A stretch of 64,000 nt of DNA from Longispora sp040681875 (GTDB lineage: Bacteria; Actinomycetota; Actinomycetes; Mycobacteriales; Micromonosporaceae), in assembly GCF_040681875.1 (NCBI RefSeq), contig NZ_JBFAZP010000004.1:310001-374000 (forward strand). Reading direction: 5' to 3'. Positions within the stretch are counted from its first letter, which is position 1. Every line of letters begins with the position of its first letter. The notes below the pieces were generated by a model. That model saw only the letters and a list, made by a program, of their open reading frames with translations. It was not told the DNA's origin and ran no database searches. Of the stretch, positions 54,952-62,793 are shown piece by piece. The position numbers and the translations under genes are program-made.

Positions 54952-55875
54952 TCAGTGGTACCGGATGTGCAGGTGGTTGTCGTGGTTGGGGTACTGGGTG
55001 GTCAGCCCCTCGGCGATCAGCGTCGGGTCGTTGAAGTACACGAGGGTCACGTGCCCCGGGGCGGCCGCCCGCACGGCCTGGACCAGCTGGCGGGTCGCCG
55101 CCCGGTCGTAGGTCGCCGACTGCCAGGTGATCCGGCCGGCCGTGCACTGCGCCGAGTCGGTCCGGACCGGCCACACGTCGATGTCGAGCCCGACCTCGTG
55201 GCTGGCGTGGCCGGGGATGTCCCCGCCGTGTTCGAACGACGCGTCCCCCAGCGGCACCCGGCCCTGCCCGGTGGCCGCGAAGGACCGGGCCGCCGCCTCC
55301 AACTGGCCGATCGCGCCGCCGGTGGCCCAGTTGGCGGTGCCGTTGCCGTCCGGGTCCTGGTCGCACAGGTCCCCGAACGCCGGGTAGGCGTAGTGCCAGA
55401 GCAGGTTCTTCCAGGTGGTGGCCCCGACGACCCCGTCGGCCCCGATGCCCATGTGGCTCTGGAGGGCCCGGACCGCGCTGTCGGTGCCCGCGCCGAACAC
55501 CCCGTCGACGGCGAGGGCCAGCCGGCGTTTCCTGTTCAGTTGCGCCTGGAGCGCCTTCACGGCCGCGCCCGAGGAGCCGGACCGCACGGTGACCACGAGC
55601 GCGCCCCAGGTGGCGGCCCCGACGACGCCGTCGGCGGCCAGACCCTTGCTGGCCTGGAAGGACTTCACCGCGTTCTGGGTACTGGCGCCGAAGTTCCCGT
55701 CGGAGGGCGCGCCGTACCCGTGCTGTTGCAGCAGGTACTGCACCGCGAGGGTGTCCACGCCCAGGTTGCCCCGGCTCTGGAGCGGGTACGCCGCGCTCGG
55801 ATGCGCGACGGCCGGCGCGGCCAGCCCGGTGACCACGAGCGCGACGGCGGCGACGAGGACGGTCAGCCGGCGCAC
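54952..55875 (-). CDS. Secreted peptidoglycan endopeptidase (MepA/M74-like) with two PG-binding domains
   Basis: 307 residues. Signal peptide (RRLTVLVAAVALVVTGLAAPAVA), two PG_binding_1 domains (about 33-92 and 97-155, with FGASTQNAVKSFQ and DGVFGAGTDSAVRALQS), then a zinc peptidase with H226-x6-D233 (SHEVGLDID) and H301-x-H303 (NHLHIRYH), as in penicillin-insensitive murein endopeptidase MepA. It should cleave peptide cross-links in the wall. The gene starts one nt after the stop of the M15-type gene upstream, so the pair is translationally coupled. Confidence 0.88.
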   Translation of the reverse strand: MRRLTVLVAAVALVVTGLAAPAVAHPSAAYPLQSRGNLGVDTLAVQYLLQQHGYGAPSDGNFGASTQNAVKSFQASKGLAADGVVGAATWGALVVTVRSGSSGAAVKALQAQLNRKRRLALAVDGVFGAGTDSAVRALQSHMGIGADGVVGATTWKNLLWHYAYPAFGDLCDQDPDGNGTANWATGGAIGQLEAAARSFAATGQGRVPLGDASFEHGGDIPGHASHEVGLDIDVWPVRTDSAQCTAGRITWQSATYDRAATRQLVQAVRAAAPGHVTLVYFNDPTLIAEGLTTQYPNHDNHLHIRYH

Positions 55876-55876
55876 G

Positions 55877-56623
55877 TCACACCCCGCAGTTCGGCGCGGA
55901 CCAGGACCGGCCGGAGCGGATGTCGACGTGCACGTGGTCGTTGTGGTCGGGGTACCCGGGGCCGAAGATGCCGTTGAAGCCGGCGTACCGGGCGCGCTGG
56001 GCGATCTGGCACAGGGTCAGGCCGCTGCCCACCAGGTCCAGGGCCGTCCCGTACGTGTGCTGCCCGGTGCCGGAGCCGCCGACCGAGGAGTCGCACGCCC
56101 TGCTCCGGAAGCCCGAGGTGACGGTCAGCGGGTGGTCGCCGAGCTGGCGGCGGAGCGCCTCGGCCTTCCACATGGCGCGCAGCAGGTTCGCCTGCACGGT
56201 CGCCGCGGACACGCTGCCGCCCGCGTAGCCGCCGGCCCCGCAGCCGCCGTCGACCTCGGACCACGCGAAGTGCAGCGGGGTGCAGTCGTTGTCCTGGAGT
56301 TCGTACAGCTTGGCGAACGTCGCGGGGCCGGCCACCCCGTCGGCCCCGAGCCCGTACGCGGCCTGGAAGCGCTTGACGGCGGCGGCGGTCGCGGCCCCGT
56401 ACGCCCCGTCGACCGCGATCACCTCGCCGTAGGCGCCCCAGCCGGCGACCCGGATCTGGAGGGTGGTGACGTCGCCGCCGGACATGCCCTGCGAGAGGGT
56501 GCGGTTCCAGGTGTAGCAGGCGTCGGCGTGCGCGGGCGCGGCGGTGCCGAGGCTGACCGCGCACACCGCCGCGAGACTCAGGGCGAGAGTGACGAACGTG
56601 CGGAATACCTTGTGGAGGGACAT
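55877..56623 (-). CDS. Secreted zinc D-Ala-D-Ala carboxypeptidase-like (M15) with PG-binding domain
   Basis: 248 residues, ATG with AAGGAG upstream. Signal peptide ending AHADA near residue 35, one PG_binding_1 domain (about 42-107, VDGAYGAATAAAVKRFQ), and an M15_3 peptidase: SGFRSRACDS, H189-x6-D196 (HTYGTALD) and D229-H230-V-H232 (NDHVHVDI). Several Cys indicate disulfides. Resembles the Streptomyces D-Ala-D-Ala carboxypeptidase that trims stem peptides. Coupled to the M74-type gene. Confidence 0.9.
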   Translation of the reverse strand: MSLHKVFRTFVTLALSLAAVCAVSLGTAAPAHADACYTWNRTLSQGMSGGDVTTLQIRVAGWGAYGEVIAVDGAYGAATAAAVKRFQAAYGLGADGVAGPATFAKLYELQDNDCTPLHFAWSEVDGGCGAGGYAGGSVSAATVQANLLRAMWKAEALRRQLGDHPLTVTSGFRSRACDSSVGGSGTGQHTYGTALDLVGSGLTLCQIAQRARYAGFNGIFGPGYPDHNDHVHVDIRSGRSWSAPNCGV

Positions 56624-56861
56624 GGCGCTCCTTGTCCTAGCAGGACCCCGAATGCGGACATCGTGGCGGCAGCTATCCATCCAGGTCAATGGCATTGATC
56701 AATTCTTCACGAACCGGCCGCCCGGCGAGAGGGGACTGTTTCCCTCAGGAGGTGTCGCGGCCGCCGAAGGCGCGGGGCGCACGGGGGCCGCCGGAGGTGC
56801 GGGAGGCGCGAGGCGCGGGAGCGGTGGGCCGCCCGGGCCGGTGGCACTCGGGGACCACGAC

Positions 56862-56891
56862 GGCGCCCCGCCTCCTGCGAGGTGGGGCGCC
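56862..56891. terminator. Strong hairpin (bidirectional terminator-like)
   Basis: GGCGCCCCGCCTC (56862-56874), loop CTGC, GAGGTGGGGCGCC (56879-56891): 13 bp with a single wobble. It lies in the 400-nt gap (56624-57023) between the M15-type gene start and the serine-hydrolase stop, both on the minus strand, so it would end the hydrolase transcript. No gene is seen in the gap. Confidence 0.75.
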
Positions 56892-57023
56892 CGGGGTTGG
56901 CGGGCCCGATGGCGGGTTGCGGCCGGTACCACCTCCGAGCCCCGGACAACCGTAGATCTTTCGCGCCGCAACTCCAAACCGTAGAGTCGTCGTGTACAGA
57001 TAGTGACAGAACTGTGGGACGAA

Positions 57024-58373
57024 TCAGGGCAAGTCCACAGTGCCCGAACCCCAGCCCTCCCCGGGGTACGGCTCCCTGGTGAACCGGAACGTACCCAGCT
57101 CCAACGCGTCCGGCGACCCGTCCGCGCCCCGGACGACGGTGAGCGTCTCACCCGCGAAGTAGCCCTCCAGCCCCGTCCAGCCGCCCGCGCCGTCCGGCCG
57201 CAACCGGGTGCCCCGACCGGCCGCGCCCAGGGGAGCCAGCTCGAACGTCCGGTCCGGACCGAGGCGCAGGGTGTGCGGGGTGGGCCCCCAGTACCAGGTG
57301 CCGGTCAGCGCGACCAGCGACGGTTCGGCGGCCGGGTCGGGCGCCCAGGCGGGCAGCGGCGGCTCGTGCTCGGCGAGCAGGCCCAGCAGGTCCGTGGCCA
57401 GGCCCGGCATCGCGGCGTTCGTGGCGTTCGCGGCGACCGCCACGCCGGTCCGCTCGGCCGGGTCGGCCCACACGACGGCGACGAAGCCGGGCATCGAACC
57501 GGTGTGCCCGGCGAGCCGGCGGCCGTCGCGGCGGGCGAGCTGCGGGCCGAGGCCGTGCCCGATCAGCCAGTGCGGACCGTCGTCGACGCCGATCGGTTCG
57601 CGCATCTCCGCGAGGGTGTCGGCGGCCAGTACTCCCCCGGTGTCCCCGGCGAAGAACGCCGCCCAGCGGGCCAGGTCGGGCAGCGTGGACCAGAGCTGGC
57701 CGGCGGGGGCCATCGCGCCGCTGTCGTGCGCGGGCTCGGGCAGCAGCACGTCCGCCCACGGGTGGGTGGCCCAGCCCCGGGCGTGCCCCGGCCGGGGCAG
57801 GTAGCTGGTGCCGGTGAGCCCGAGGGGGCGGAGGATCTCGGCGTCGACCGCCTCCGACCAGGGCACCCCGCGCAGCAGGGCGACGAGGTGGCCGAGCAGC
57901 GCGTACCCGGTGTTGGAGTAGTGGAACCGGCGCCCCGGCCGGAACGGCGCCCGGTCCGGGCCGAGCATGGCGAGCAGCGCGGCGGTGTCGAAGCCGGGCG
58001 CGCGTTCCCACCAGTCGCCGTCGGGCTCGGCGCGCAGGCCGGCGGTATGCGACAGGAGCTGGCCGACCGTGACGTGTCCCACGGCGGTGCCCGGGACGTG
58101 CCGGTCGAGGGGGTCGTTCAGGTCGAGCCGGCCCTCGTCGCGCAGCCGCAGGACGAGGACCGCGACGAAGGTCTTGGTGATCGACCCGATCCGGTACTGG
58201 GTCTCCCCCGTCGGCGCGGCCCCGTCCACCAGGCCGCGCGCCCCGGACCACACGGTCGCCCCGTCCCGGACCAGCGCGCCGACCAGGGACGGCACCCGGG
58301 CGTCGGCCTGGGCGGTCGCGAGCCGGGTGAGCAGGGCGCGGGCGGTGCCCGGGAGCACGGTGTCAGGCGTCAT
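57024..58373 (-). CDS. Class C beta-lactamase-like serine hydrolase
   Basis: 449 residues. Active-site motif S64-I-T-K67 (GSITKTF), the Tyr motif Y152-S-N (HYSNTGYALLG) and a C-terminal HTG in AGHTGSMPGF near residue 285, as in penicillin-recognising esterases and D-Ala-D-Ala carboxypeptidases. A C-terminal beta-rich extension (LTGTWYWGPTPHTLRLG) resembles the lipocalin-like domain found in such proteins. No signal peptide is seen, so it is probably cytoplasmic. ATG 58373 follows TAGTTT (complement of 58381-58386) after 7 nt. Confidence 0.9.
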   Translation of the reverse strand: MTPDTVLPGTARALLTRLATAQADARVPSLVGALVRDGATVWSGARGLVDGAAPTGETQYRIGSITKTFVAVLVLRLRDEGRLDLNDPLDRHVPGTAVGHVTVGQLLSHTAGLRAEPDGDWWERAPGFDTAALLAMLGPDRAPFRPGRRFHYSNTGYALLGHLVALLRGVPWSEAVDAEILRPLGLTGTSYLPRPGHARGWATHPWADVLLPEPAHDSGAMAPAGQLWSTLPDLARWAAFFAGDTGGVLAADTLAEMREPIGVDDGPHWLIGHGLGPQLARRDGRRLAGHTGSMPGFVAVVWADPAERTGVAVAANATNAAMPGLATDLLGLLAEHEPPLPAWAPDPAAEPSLVALTGTWYWGPTPHTLRLGPDRTFELAPLGAAGRGTRLRPDGAGGWTGLEGYFAGETLTVVRGADGSPDALELGTFRFTREPYPGEGWGSGTVDLP

Positions 58374-58391
58374 ACCCCGGAAACTACCGGC

Positions 58392-58429
58392 CCGACGGGT
58401 ACGGAGCGGTGCGGTTTCGTACCCGTCGG
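58392..58429. promoter_or_regulatory. 11-bp perfect inverted repeat carrying the CGACGGGTAC decamer
   Basis: CCGACGGGTAC (58392-58402) and GTACCCGTCGG (58419-58429) with a 16-nt spacer, between the azoreductase stop and the serine-hydrolase start. It could be the terminator of the azoreductase gene or an operator of the hydrolase gene. Confidence 0.5.
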
Positions 58430-58469
58430 ACGGACCGCGTCCCGCCCGCGCGCCCGGATCGCCGGACGG

Positions 58470-59057
58470 TCAGGCGGCGACCAGGGCGTCGAGGGCCTCC
58501 CGCTCGCGGTGCGCGCCCGCCATCTGCCCGGTGGCGTCGAGCACCCGGACGTCGTGGATGCCGAGGAAGCCGAGGAAGTGCCGGACGTACCCGGTGAGGA
58601 AGTCCACCGGCGAGTCCAGCGGCACGCCGTTGCTGCTCACCGCGACGTAGGCCTCGCGGATGTTGTCGACCAGGCCCACCGGGCCCGCCTCGGAGTAGCT
58701 GAAGGTGACGCCGGCCTGGGCGACCTGGTCGAAGTACGCCTTGAGGGAGGCCGGGACCGAGAAGTTGTACATCGGGGCGCCGATCACCAGGTAGTCGGCG
58801 GACCGGAGTTCGGCGATCAGGTGCCGCGAGCTGGACAGCAGCTGGCGGTGGGCGTGGGTCCGGTCGGCCTCCGGGGTGTAGATGGCCTCGATCTGGCCCT
58901 CGCTGACGAACGGCACGCCCTGGGCGACGTCGCGGTCGACCACCTCGGCGTCCGGGTGCCGGCGCAGCAGATCGGCCACGACGGCCTCGGTGAGGCGGCG
59001 GCTGCTCGCGTCGGCGTACCGGGCGCTAGAGTTGATCTTGAGAATGCGGACGGACAC
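58470..59057 (-). CDS. azoR: FMN-dependent NADH:quinone/azo reductase (AzoR family)
   Basis: 195 residues, flavodoxin-like. N-terminal ILKINSSARYADASSRRL binds FMN phosphate; GAPMYNFSVPASLKAYFDQVAQAG is the second FMN loop. It reduces quinones and azo compounds with NADH in the cytoplasm. GTG 59057 has GGAGG upstream. Divergent from an HxlR regulator with two operator copies between, a known arrangement for reactive-electrophile responses. Confidence 0.93.
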   Translation of the reverse strand: MSVRILKINSSARYADASSRRLTEAVVADLLRRHPDAEVVDRDVAQGVPFVSEGQIEAIYTPEADRTHAHRQLLSSSRHLIAELRSADYLVIGAPMYNFSVPASLKAYFDQVAQAGVTFSYSEAGPVGLVDNIREAYVAVSSNGVPLDSPVDFLTGYVRHFLGFLGIHDVRVLDATGQMAGAHREREALDALVAA

Positions 59058-59086
59058 TGGTGCCTCCGGGCTCAGGGGTTACACTA

Positions 59087-59118
59087 CTTACGAAAGATAA
59101 GCACTTACGGAAGGTAAG
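59087..59118. promoter_or_regulatory. Two tandem HxlR-type operators
   Basis: CTTACGAAAGATAAG (59087-59101) and CTTACGGAAGGTAAG (59104-59118) are near-identical 15-bp dyads (CTTAC-N5-GTAAG type) whose starts are 17 bp apart. They cover the region between the azoreductase promoter and the -10 (TAGAAT, 59132-59137) of the HxlR gene, so one protein can control both. Confidence 0.85.
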
Positions 59119-59144
59119 TGCAAGGGGGCGCTAGAATTTTGGAC

Positions 59145-59498
59145 GTGACCAAGGCGACAGGTCAGGACTTCTCGGCGGGCTACTGTCCGCAGGTCCAGTT
59201 CGCCGCCGAACTCATCGGGCGGCGCTGGACCGCGGCGATCATCGCCGTGCTCAACGAGATGGGCCACGCCCGCTTCAAGGACATCCGCTGCCGGGTGCCC
59301 GGCCTGTCCGACCGGCTGCTCGCCGACCGGCTGGAGGAGCTGGAGTCGGTGGGCGTCGTCGTCCAGTGCCCCGGCGCCGTGGGCTACTCGATCACCGCCA
59401 AGGGCCGCGAGCTCGGCCCGATCCTCAACGAGCTCGGCGCGTGGTCGGACCGGTGGTGCGCGGAGCTGGGCGACCGCCCCGGCCGCCGGACGTCCTGA
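59145..59498 (+). CDS. HxlR-family transcriptional regulator
   Basis: 117 residues. CPQVQFAAELIGRRWTAAIIAVL and MGHARFKDIRCRVPGLSDRLLADRLEELESVGVV form the HxlR winged helix, with Cys residues (YCPQ, RCRV, QCPG) that could sense thiol-reactive compounds. GTG 59145 lies 7 nt after TAGAAT, so it is probably leaderless; the longer reading from 59118 would start inside an operator. Likely represses itself and the azoreductase. Confidence 0.93.
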   Translation: MTKATGQDFSAGYCPQVQFAAELIGRRWTAAIIAVLNEMGHARFKDIRCRVPGLSDRLLADRLEELESVGVVVQCPGAVGYSITAKGRELGPILNELGAWSDRWCAELGDRPGRRTS

Positions 59499-59696
59499 GC
59501 CGGCCCCGCCGCGGGCCTCCTCCGCCCGGCCGGTCGGCGCGCGGCCGCCGACCGGAGCCGTGCCCCTCCGGGCAGCCCTCACCGTTTCGGCCGACCGGCC
59601 GCCGGCCCGACGTTCGATAAACTGCGCCCGCCGGGTACCGGCACCCGGCGGCCGATCCGCCGCCGCCCCACCCCCGCACCGACAGGGAGCCCAGCC

Positions 59697-60317
59697 GTGA
59701 GCACGCACGACCTGCGCGGTCCCGGCGAGCCGACGACTCTGTACTACCCGGCCGGCACGGTCGTCGTGGTCGCCGGCATCCCCGGCGCGGGCAAGACGAC
59801 GCTGCTCCGCCGCCTCTTCGGCCTCACCGGCCAGGAGACCGGGCCGGTCGCGCTGCCCGGAGGGGCATGGCTGCTCGACTCGGAGCAGGCCCGCAACCGG
59901 TGGCGGGGCCGCCTCGGCGACCGGGTGCCGTACGCGGCGTACCGGCCGCTGGTGCACCTGACCCACTACCTCGCCGTGTACCGGGCGGTCCGCGCCGGCC
60001 GGGGCGTCGTCCTGCACGACTGCGGCACCCGGCGCGCCCTGCTGCGCCTCCTCACCGGGGACCGGGCGCACCTCGTCGCCCTGGACGTGTCGGCGGCCGA
60101 CGCCCGGGCCGGCCAGTACGCCCGGGGCCGGCGGGTGCGGGGCCGGTCCTTCCGCCGGCACGACCGGGCCTGGCGGTTCCCCTCCGACGGCGGACTACCC
60201 CCGGTCGCCGAGGGTTACCGCAGCCTGGTGGTGCTGGACCGGGTCGCCGCTGACCGGATCGCGGCAATCGTCCTGGGCGGCCCGATCAACTCTCCGACAG
60301 CGGCTATCGTGCTGTAG
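59697..60317 (+). CDS. P-loop ATP-binding protein (kinase-like)
   Basis: 206 residues, GTG with AGGGAG upstream. Walker A is VAGIPGAGKTTLLRR (about 25-39). WLLDSEQARNRWRGRLG and VVLHDCGTRRALLRLL follow, resembling small P-loop kinases of the zeta-toxin/AAA_33 type. A Walker B-like hhhhD is present (LVALDVSAADA). Substrate unknown. The next gene begins 52 nt downstream, so it may be the first gene of the TIGR04222-DUF692 operon. Confidence 0.7.
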   Translation: MSTHDLRGPGEPTTLYYPAGTVVVVAGIPGAGKTTLLRRLFGLTGQETGPVALPGGAWLLDSEQARNRWRGRLGDRVPYAAYRPLVHLTHYLAVYRAVRAGRGVVLHDCGTRRALLRLLTGDRAHLVALDVSAADARAGQYARGRRVRGRSFRRHDRAWRFPSDGGLPPVAEGYRSLVVLDRVAADRIAAIVLGGPINSPTAAIVL

Positions 60318-60369
60318 CTTCCTGCCCCACAATGAGGTCCACCGTAGCCACACCAGCCGGGGGACCTCG

Positions 60370-61293
60370 ATGGCGGACGACACACTCGTGTTCGCGTTTA
60401 TCCTCTCGGGGGCGGCCCTGCTCGCCCTCTCCGTCGTGGTGCGCGGCCGGCTGTTCGCCGGCGGCGGAGGACACCACCTGCCGGTCGACCCGATCGACGT
60501 CGCCGCCCTCAAGGGCGGACCCGCGCTCGCCGAGTTCGCGGCGCTCGCGGCCCTGCGCGCGTGCGGGGCACTCGGCGCCCACGGCGCGCCCGGCCCGCTG
60601 CCCGCCGGCCTGCCCCGGCTCGCGCAGGTCGCCCACCAGGGCATCCTCCGGGGCTCGAACCCGTGGGAGGCCCTGCGCCTGCCCGACGCCCGCGCCGCCC
60701 AGAGCCAGATCCGGGCCAAGCTCGAGCGCCAGGGCCTGCTGACCAGCCGGGGGCAGCGCGCCGGGGCCCGGGTCCTCCCCCTGGTCCTGCTGTGCGCGGC
60801 GGCCGTCGGGGTCGCGCTGGCCACCCGCTCGGCGGCCGACGAGCACACGGTCGCGTTCGTGCTGGGCTCCGCCGTCCTCGCGATCGTCGGCGTCCTGTCG
60901 CTGCGCGCCCCGCGCCTGACCCGGGCGGGCCGGATGATCCTGCGCGACCAGTTCCGGCGCAACGGTCACCTGCACCCGCGCAACCGGCCGTCGTGGGCGA
61001 CGTACGGGCCCGCGGGGGCGGCGCTGAGCGTGGGGCTGTTCGGGACGGCCGCGTGGTGGGCGTCGGACCCGGAGTACGCGCAGTACCTCGGGCTGGGGCG
61101 CGCCGCCCTGGTCTCCTCCGGCGGGTACTACACGTCGAGCGGCTCGTGCGGTAGCTCGTCGTCGACGTCCGGGTGTTCCAGCTCCAACGACAACAGTTCC
61201 TCGTGCAACTCGTCGAGCTGTTCCTCGTCGTCGAGCTGCAGCTCCGGGTCCAGTTGCGGGTCGAGCTGCGGGGGCGGCGGAGGCGGGGATTGA
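60370..61293 (+). CDS. TIGR04222-type membrane protein with Ser/Gly tail containing seven Cys
   Basis: 307 residues, ATG with GGGGG upstream. Hydrophobic helices lie at about 6-25, 135-152, 160-178 and 213-231, with a cytoplasmic-type domain (FAALAALRACGALGAHG...AQVAHQGIL) between the first two. The extreme C-terminus (256-307) is low complexity: Ser/Gly with Cys at 260, 269, 279, 284, 290, 296 and 300, spaced 4-10 apart, ending GGGGGGD. This matches the TIGR04222 pattern of a membrane domain plus a Cys-rich tail next to a DUF692 gene. The tail is the probable substrate of the downstream oxidase. The stop codon overlaps the DUF692 start. Confidence 0.85.
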   Translation: MADDTLVFAFILSGAALLALSVVVRGRLFAGGGGHHLPVDPIDVAALKGGPALAEFAALAALRACGALGAHGAPGPLPAGLPRLAQVAHQGILRGSNPWEALRLPDARAAQSQIRAKLERQGLLTSRGQRAGARVLPLVLLCAAAVGVALATRSAADEHTVAFVLGSAVLAIVGVLSLRAPRLTRAGRMILRDQFRRNGHLHPRNRPSWATYGPAGAALSVGLFGTAAWWASDPEYAQYLGLGRAALVSSGGYYTSSGSCGSSSSTSGCSSSNDNSSSCNSSSCSSSSSCSSGSSCGSSCGGGGGGD

Positions 61294-62129
61294 CCGGCCG
61301 CGCCGCACCGGCGGATCCGCCCGGGCGGGTCGCCGGGGTGGGGATCGGGTGGCGGCCCGAGATCGCCGGGTTCGTCGCCGGGCTCGCCGGGCTGCGGTTC
61401 TGCGAGGTGATCGCCGAGACCGTCGGCCCGACCGTGCCGGAGGCCCTCGCCGAGCTGCGCGACCGGGGCGTGGCCGTCGTCCCGCACGGGGTGGCGCTGT
61501 CCCTCGGCGGCGCGGATCCGGTCGAGCCCGCCCGGGTGGCCCGGCTCGCCCGGTGCGCCGCGCTGTTCGACGCGCCGCTGGTCAGCGAGCACATCGCGTT
61601 CGTCCGGGCCGGCGGGGTGGAGGCCGGGCACCTGCTGCCCGTGCCGCGCAGCCGGGAGGCCCTGGCGGCGCTCGTGGCCAACGTCCGGCGGACCCAGGGC
61701 GAACTGCCCGTGCCGCTGGCCCTGGAGCCGATCGCGACCCTGTTCGACTGGCCGGACGACGAGCTGACCGAGGCGCAGTTCCTCACCGAACTCCTCGACG
61801 CGACGGACGCGCTGCTGCTCCTCGACGTCGCCAACGTGTACGCCAACGCGCGCAACCGGGGGCACGACCCGCTCGCCCTGCTCGACGCGCTGCCCCTCGA
61901 CCGGGTCGCCTACGCGCACGTGGCCGGCGGGTCCACGCACGCCGGGCTCTACCACGACACGCATGCCCACCCGGTACCCGTCGAGGTGTTCGACCTGGTC
62001 CGTGAGCTGTGCGCCCGGCACCGGCCGCCGGCCCTCCTCCTCGAACGCGACGACCGCTACCCGCCGGCCGCCGAACTCCGGGCCGAACTCGACGCGATCG
62101 CCGACGCCTCGGGCCACCCCCGTGTCTGA
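61290..62129 (+). CDS. DUF692 / MNIO-family multinuclear iron oxidase
   Basis: 279 residues, TIM-barrel. Candidate metal ligands in order: E39/E43 (FCEVIAE), H66 (PHGVALSLGG), E100-H101 (SEHIAF), E146 (ALEPIA), D179/N182 (LDVANVYAN), H210 (YAHVAGG), D223 and H225 (HDTHAHPVP) and E252 (LERDDR). Family members such as MbnB and TglH use iron and O2 to remodel Cys residues of peptides. TTG 61290 overlaps the previous stop as TTGA and has GGAGGCGGGG upstream; GTG 61338 is an alternative. Its last 8 nt overlap the next gene, so all three genes are coupled. Confidence 0.92.
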   Translation: MTGRAAPADPPGRVAGVGIGWRPEIAGFVAGLAGLRFCEVIAETVGPTVPEALAELRDRGVAVVPHGVALSLGGADPVEPARVARLARCAALFDAPLVSEHIAFVRAGGVEAGHLLPVPRSREALAALVANVRRTQGELPVPLALEPIATLFDWPDDELTEAQFLTELLDATDALLLLDVANVYANARNRGHDPLALLDALPLDRVAYAHVAGGSTHAGLYHDTHAHPVPVEVFDLVRELCARHRPPALLLERDDRYPPAAELRAELDAIADASGHPRV

Positions 62130-62745
62130 ACCGGTCCCCACGCCCCCGCCCGGCTTCCCGGCACCCGACGGGGACGCGGGCCCCGGCACGACCCGGCGGG
62201 TGTGCGGCCTCGCCACCCGGCACGCAGAACTCCTCTCCGCACCGGGGGCTGCCGCCGGTCCGGGTCCGGGAGCCCCAGGATCCAGTTCCGTTCGAGGGGT
62301 ACCGGCGCCCGACGGCCCGCCGCCGCCCCGGCCCGGGCTCGCGGAGCGGCAGGCGGCGCTGGTGGCGGCGCTGGTCGGTGGGGCCGAGCCGCCGGACGGG
62401 TTCGACCCGGCGCTGCTCGCGGCCACCGCCTCCGGGCTGCTCGCCAAGCGTGCCGGCGACGTGGCCCGGGCCTGGCCGGAACTCGCCCGGAGCCTCGGGC
62501 CCGACTGGCGGCGGTGGTTCGCCGGCTGGGCGGCCGGTCGACCGCCCGGCGGGTCCCACGCCGACGGGCTCGCCGCCGCGCGGGACCGGGCCGCCGCCGG
62601 TGAGCTGGACGGGGCGGCGGCCGTGGAGCTGGCGGTCCGCGAGGTCGCGCGGGTGCCGTGGTGGGCGGTGCGCTGGGACCGGGCCACCCGGGTGCTGCGG
62701 GTGGCCGGCCGCACGTTCGTGCTCGGCGGACCGGGCAGCCGGTAA
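62122..62745 (+). CDS. Putative DUF692 partner protein
   Basis: 207 residues from GTG 62122, overlapping the DUF692 stop by 8 nt. Residues 1-70 are Pro/Gly-rich and probably disordered. Residues about 73-200 form a helical domain (LAERQAALVAALVGG, ALLAATASGLLAKRAGDVARAWPELARSLGPDWRRWFAGW, AAAVELAVREVARVPWWAVRW), ending in a small beta-rich part (RVLRVAGRTFVLGG). MNIO enzymes usually need a partner that recruits the substrate peptide; gene order and coupling suggest this role. It resembles Streptomyces proteins encoded next to DUF692 genes, from memory. Confidence 0.65.
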   Translation: MSEPVPTPPPGFPAPDGDAGPGTTRRVCGLATRHAELLSAPGAAAGPGPGAPGSSSVRGVPAPDGPPPPRPGLAERQAALVAALVGGAEPPDGFDPALLAATASGLLAKRAGDVARAWPELARSLGPDWRRWFAGWAAGRPPGGSHADGLAAARDRAAAGELDGAAAVELAVREVARVPWWAVRWDRATRVLRVAGRTFVLGGPGSR

Positions 62746-62793
62746 CGCCGAGGGCGACGGGGGCTTCGGCCCGCCGCGCGCTCTCCGCCCGGC

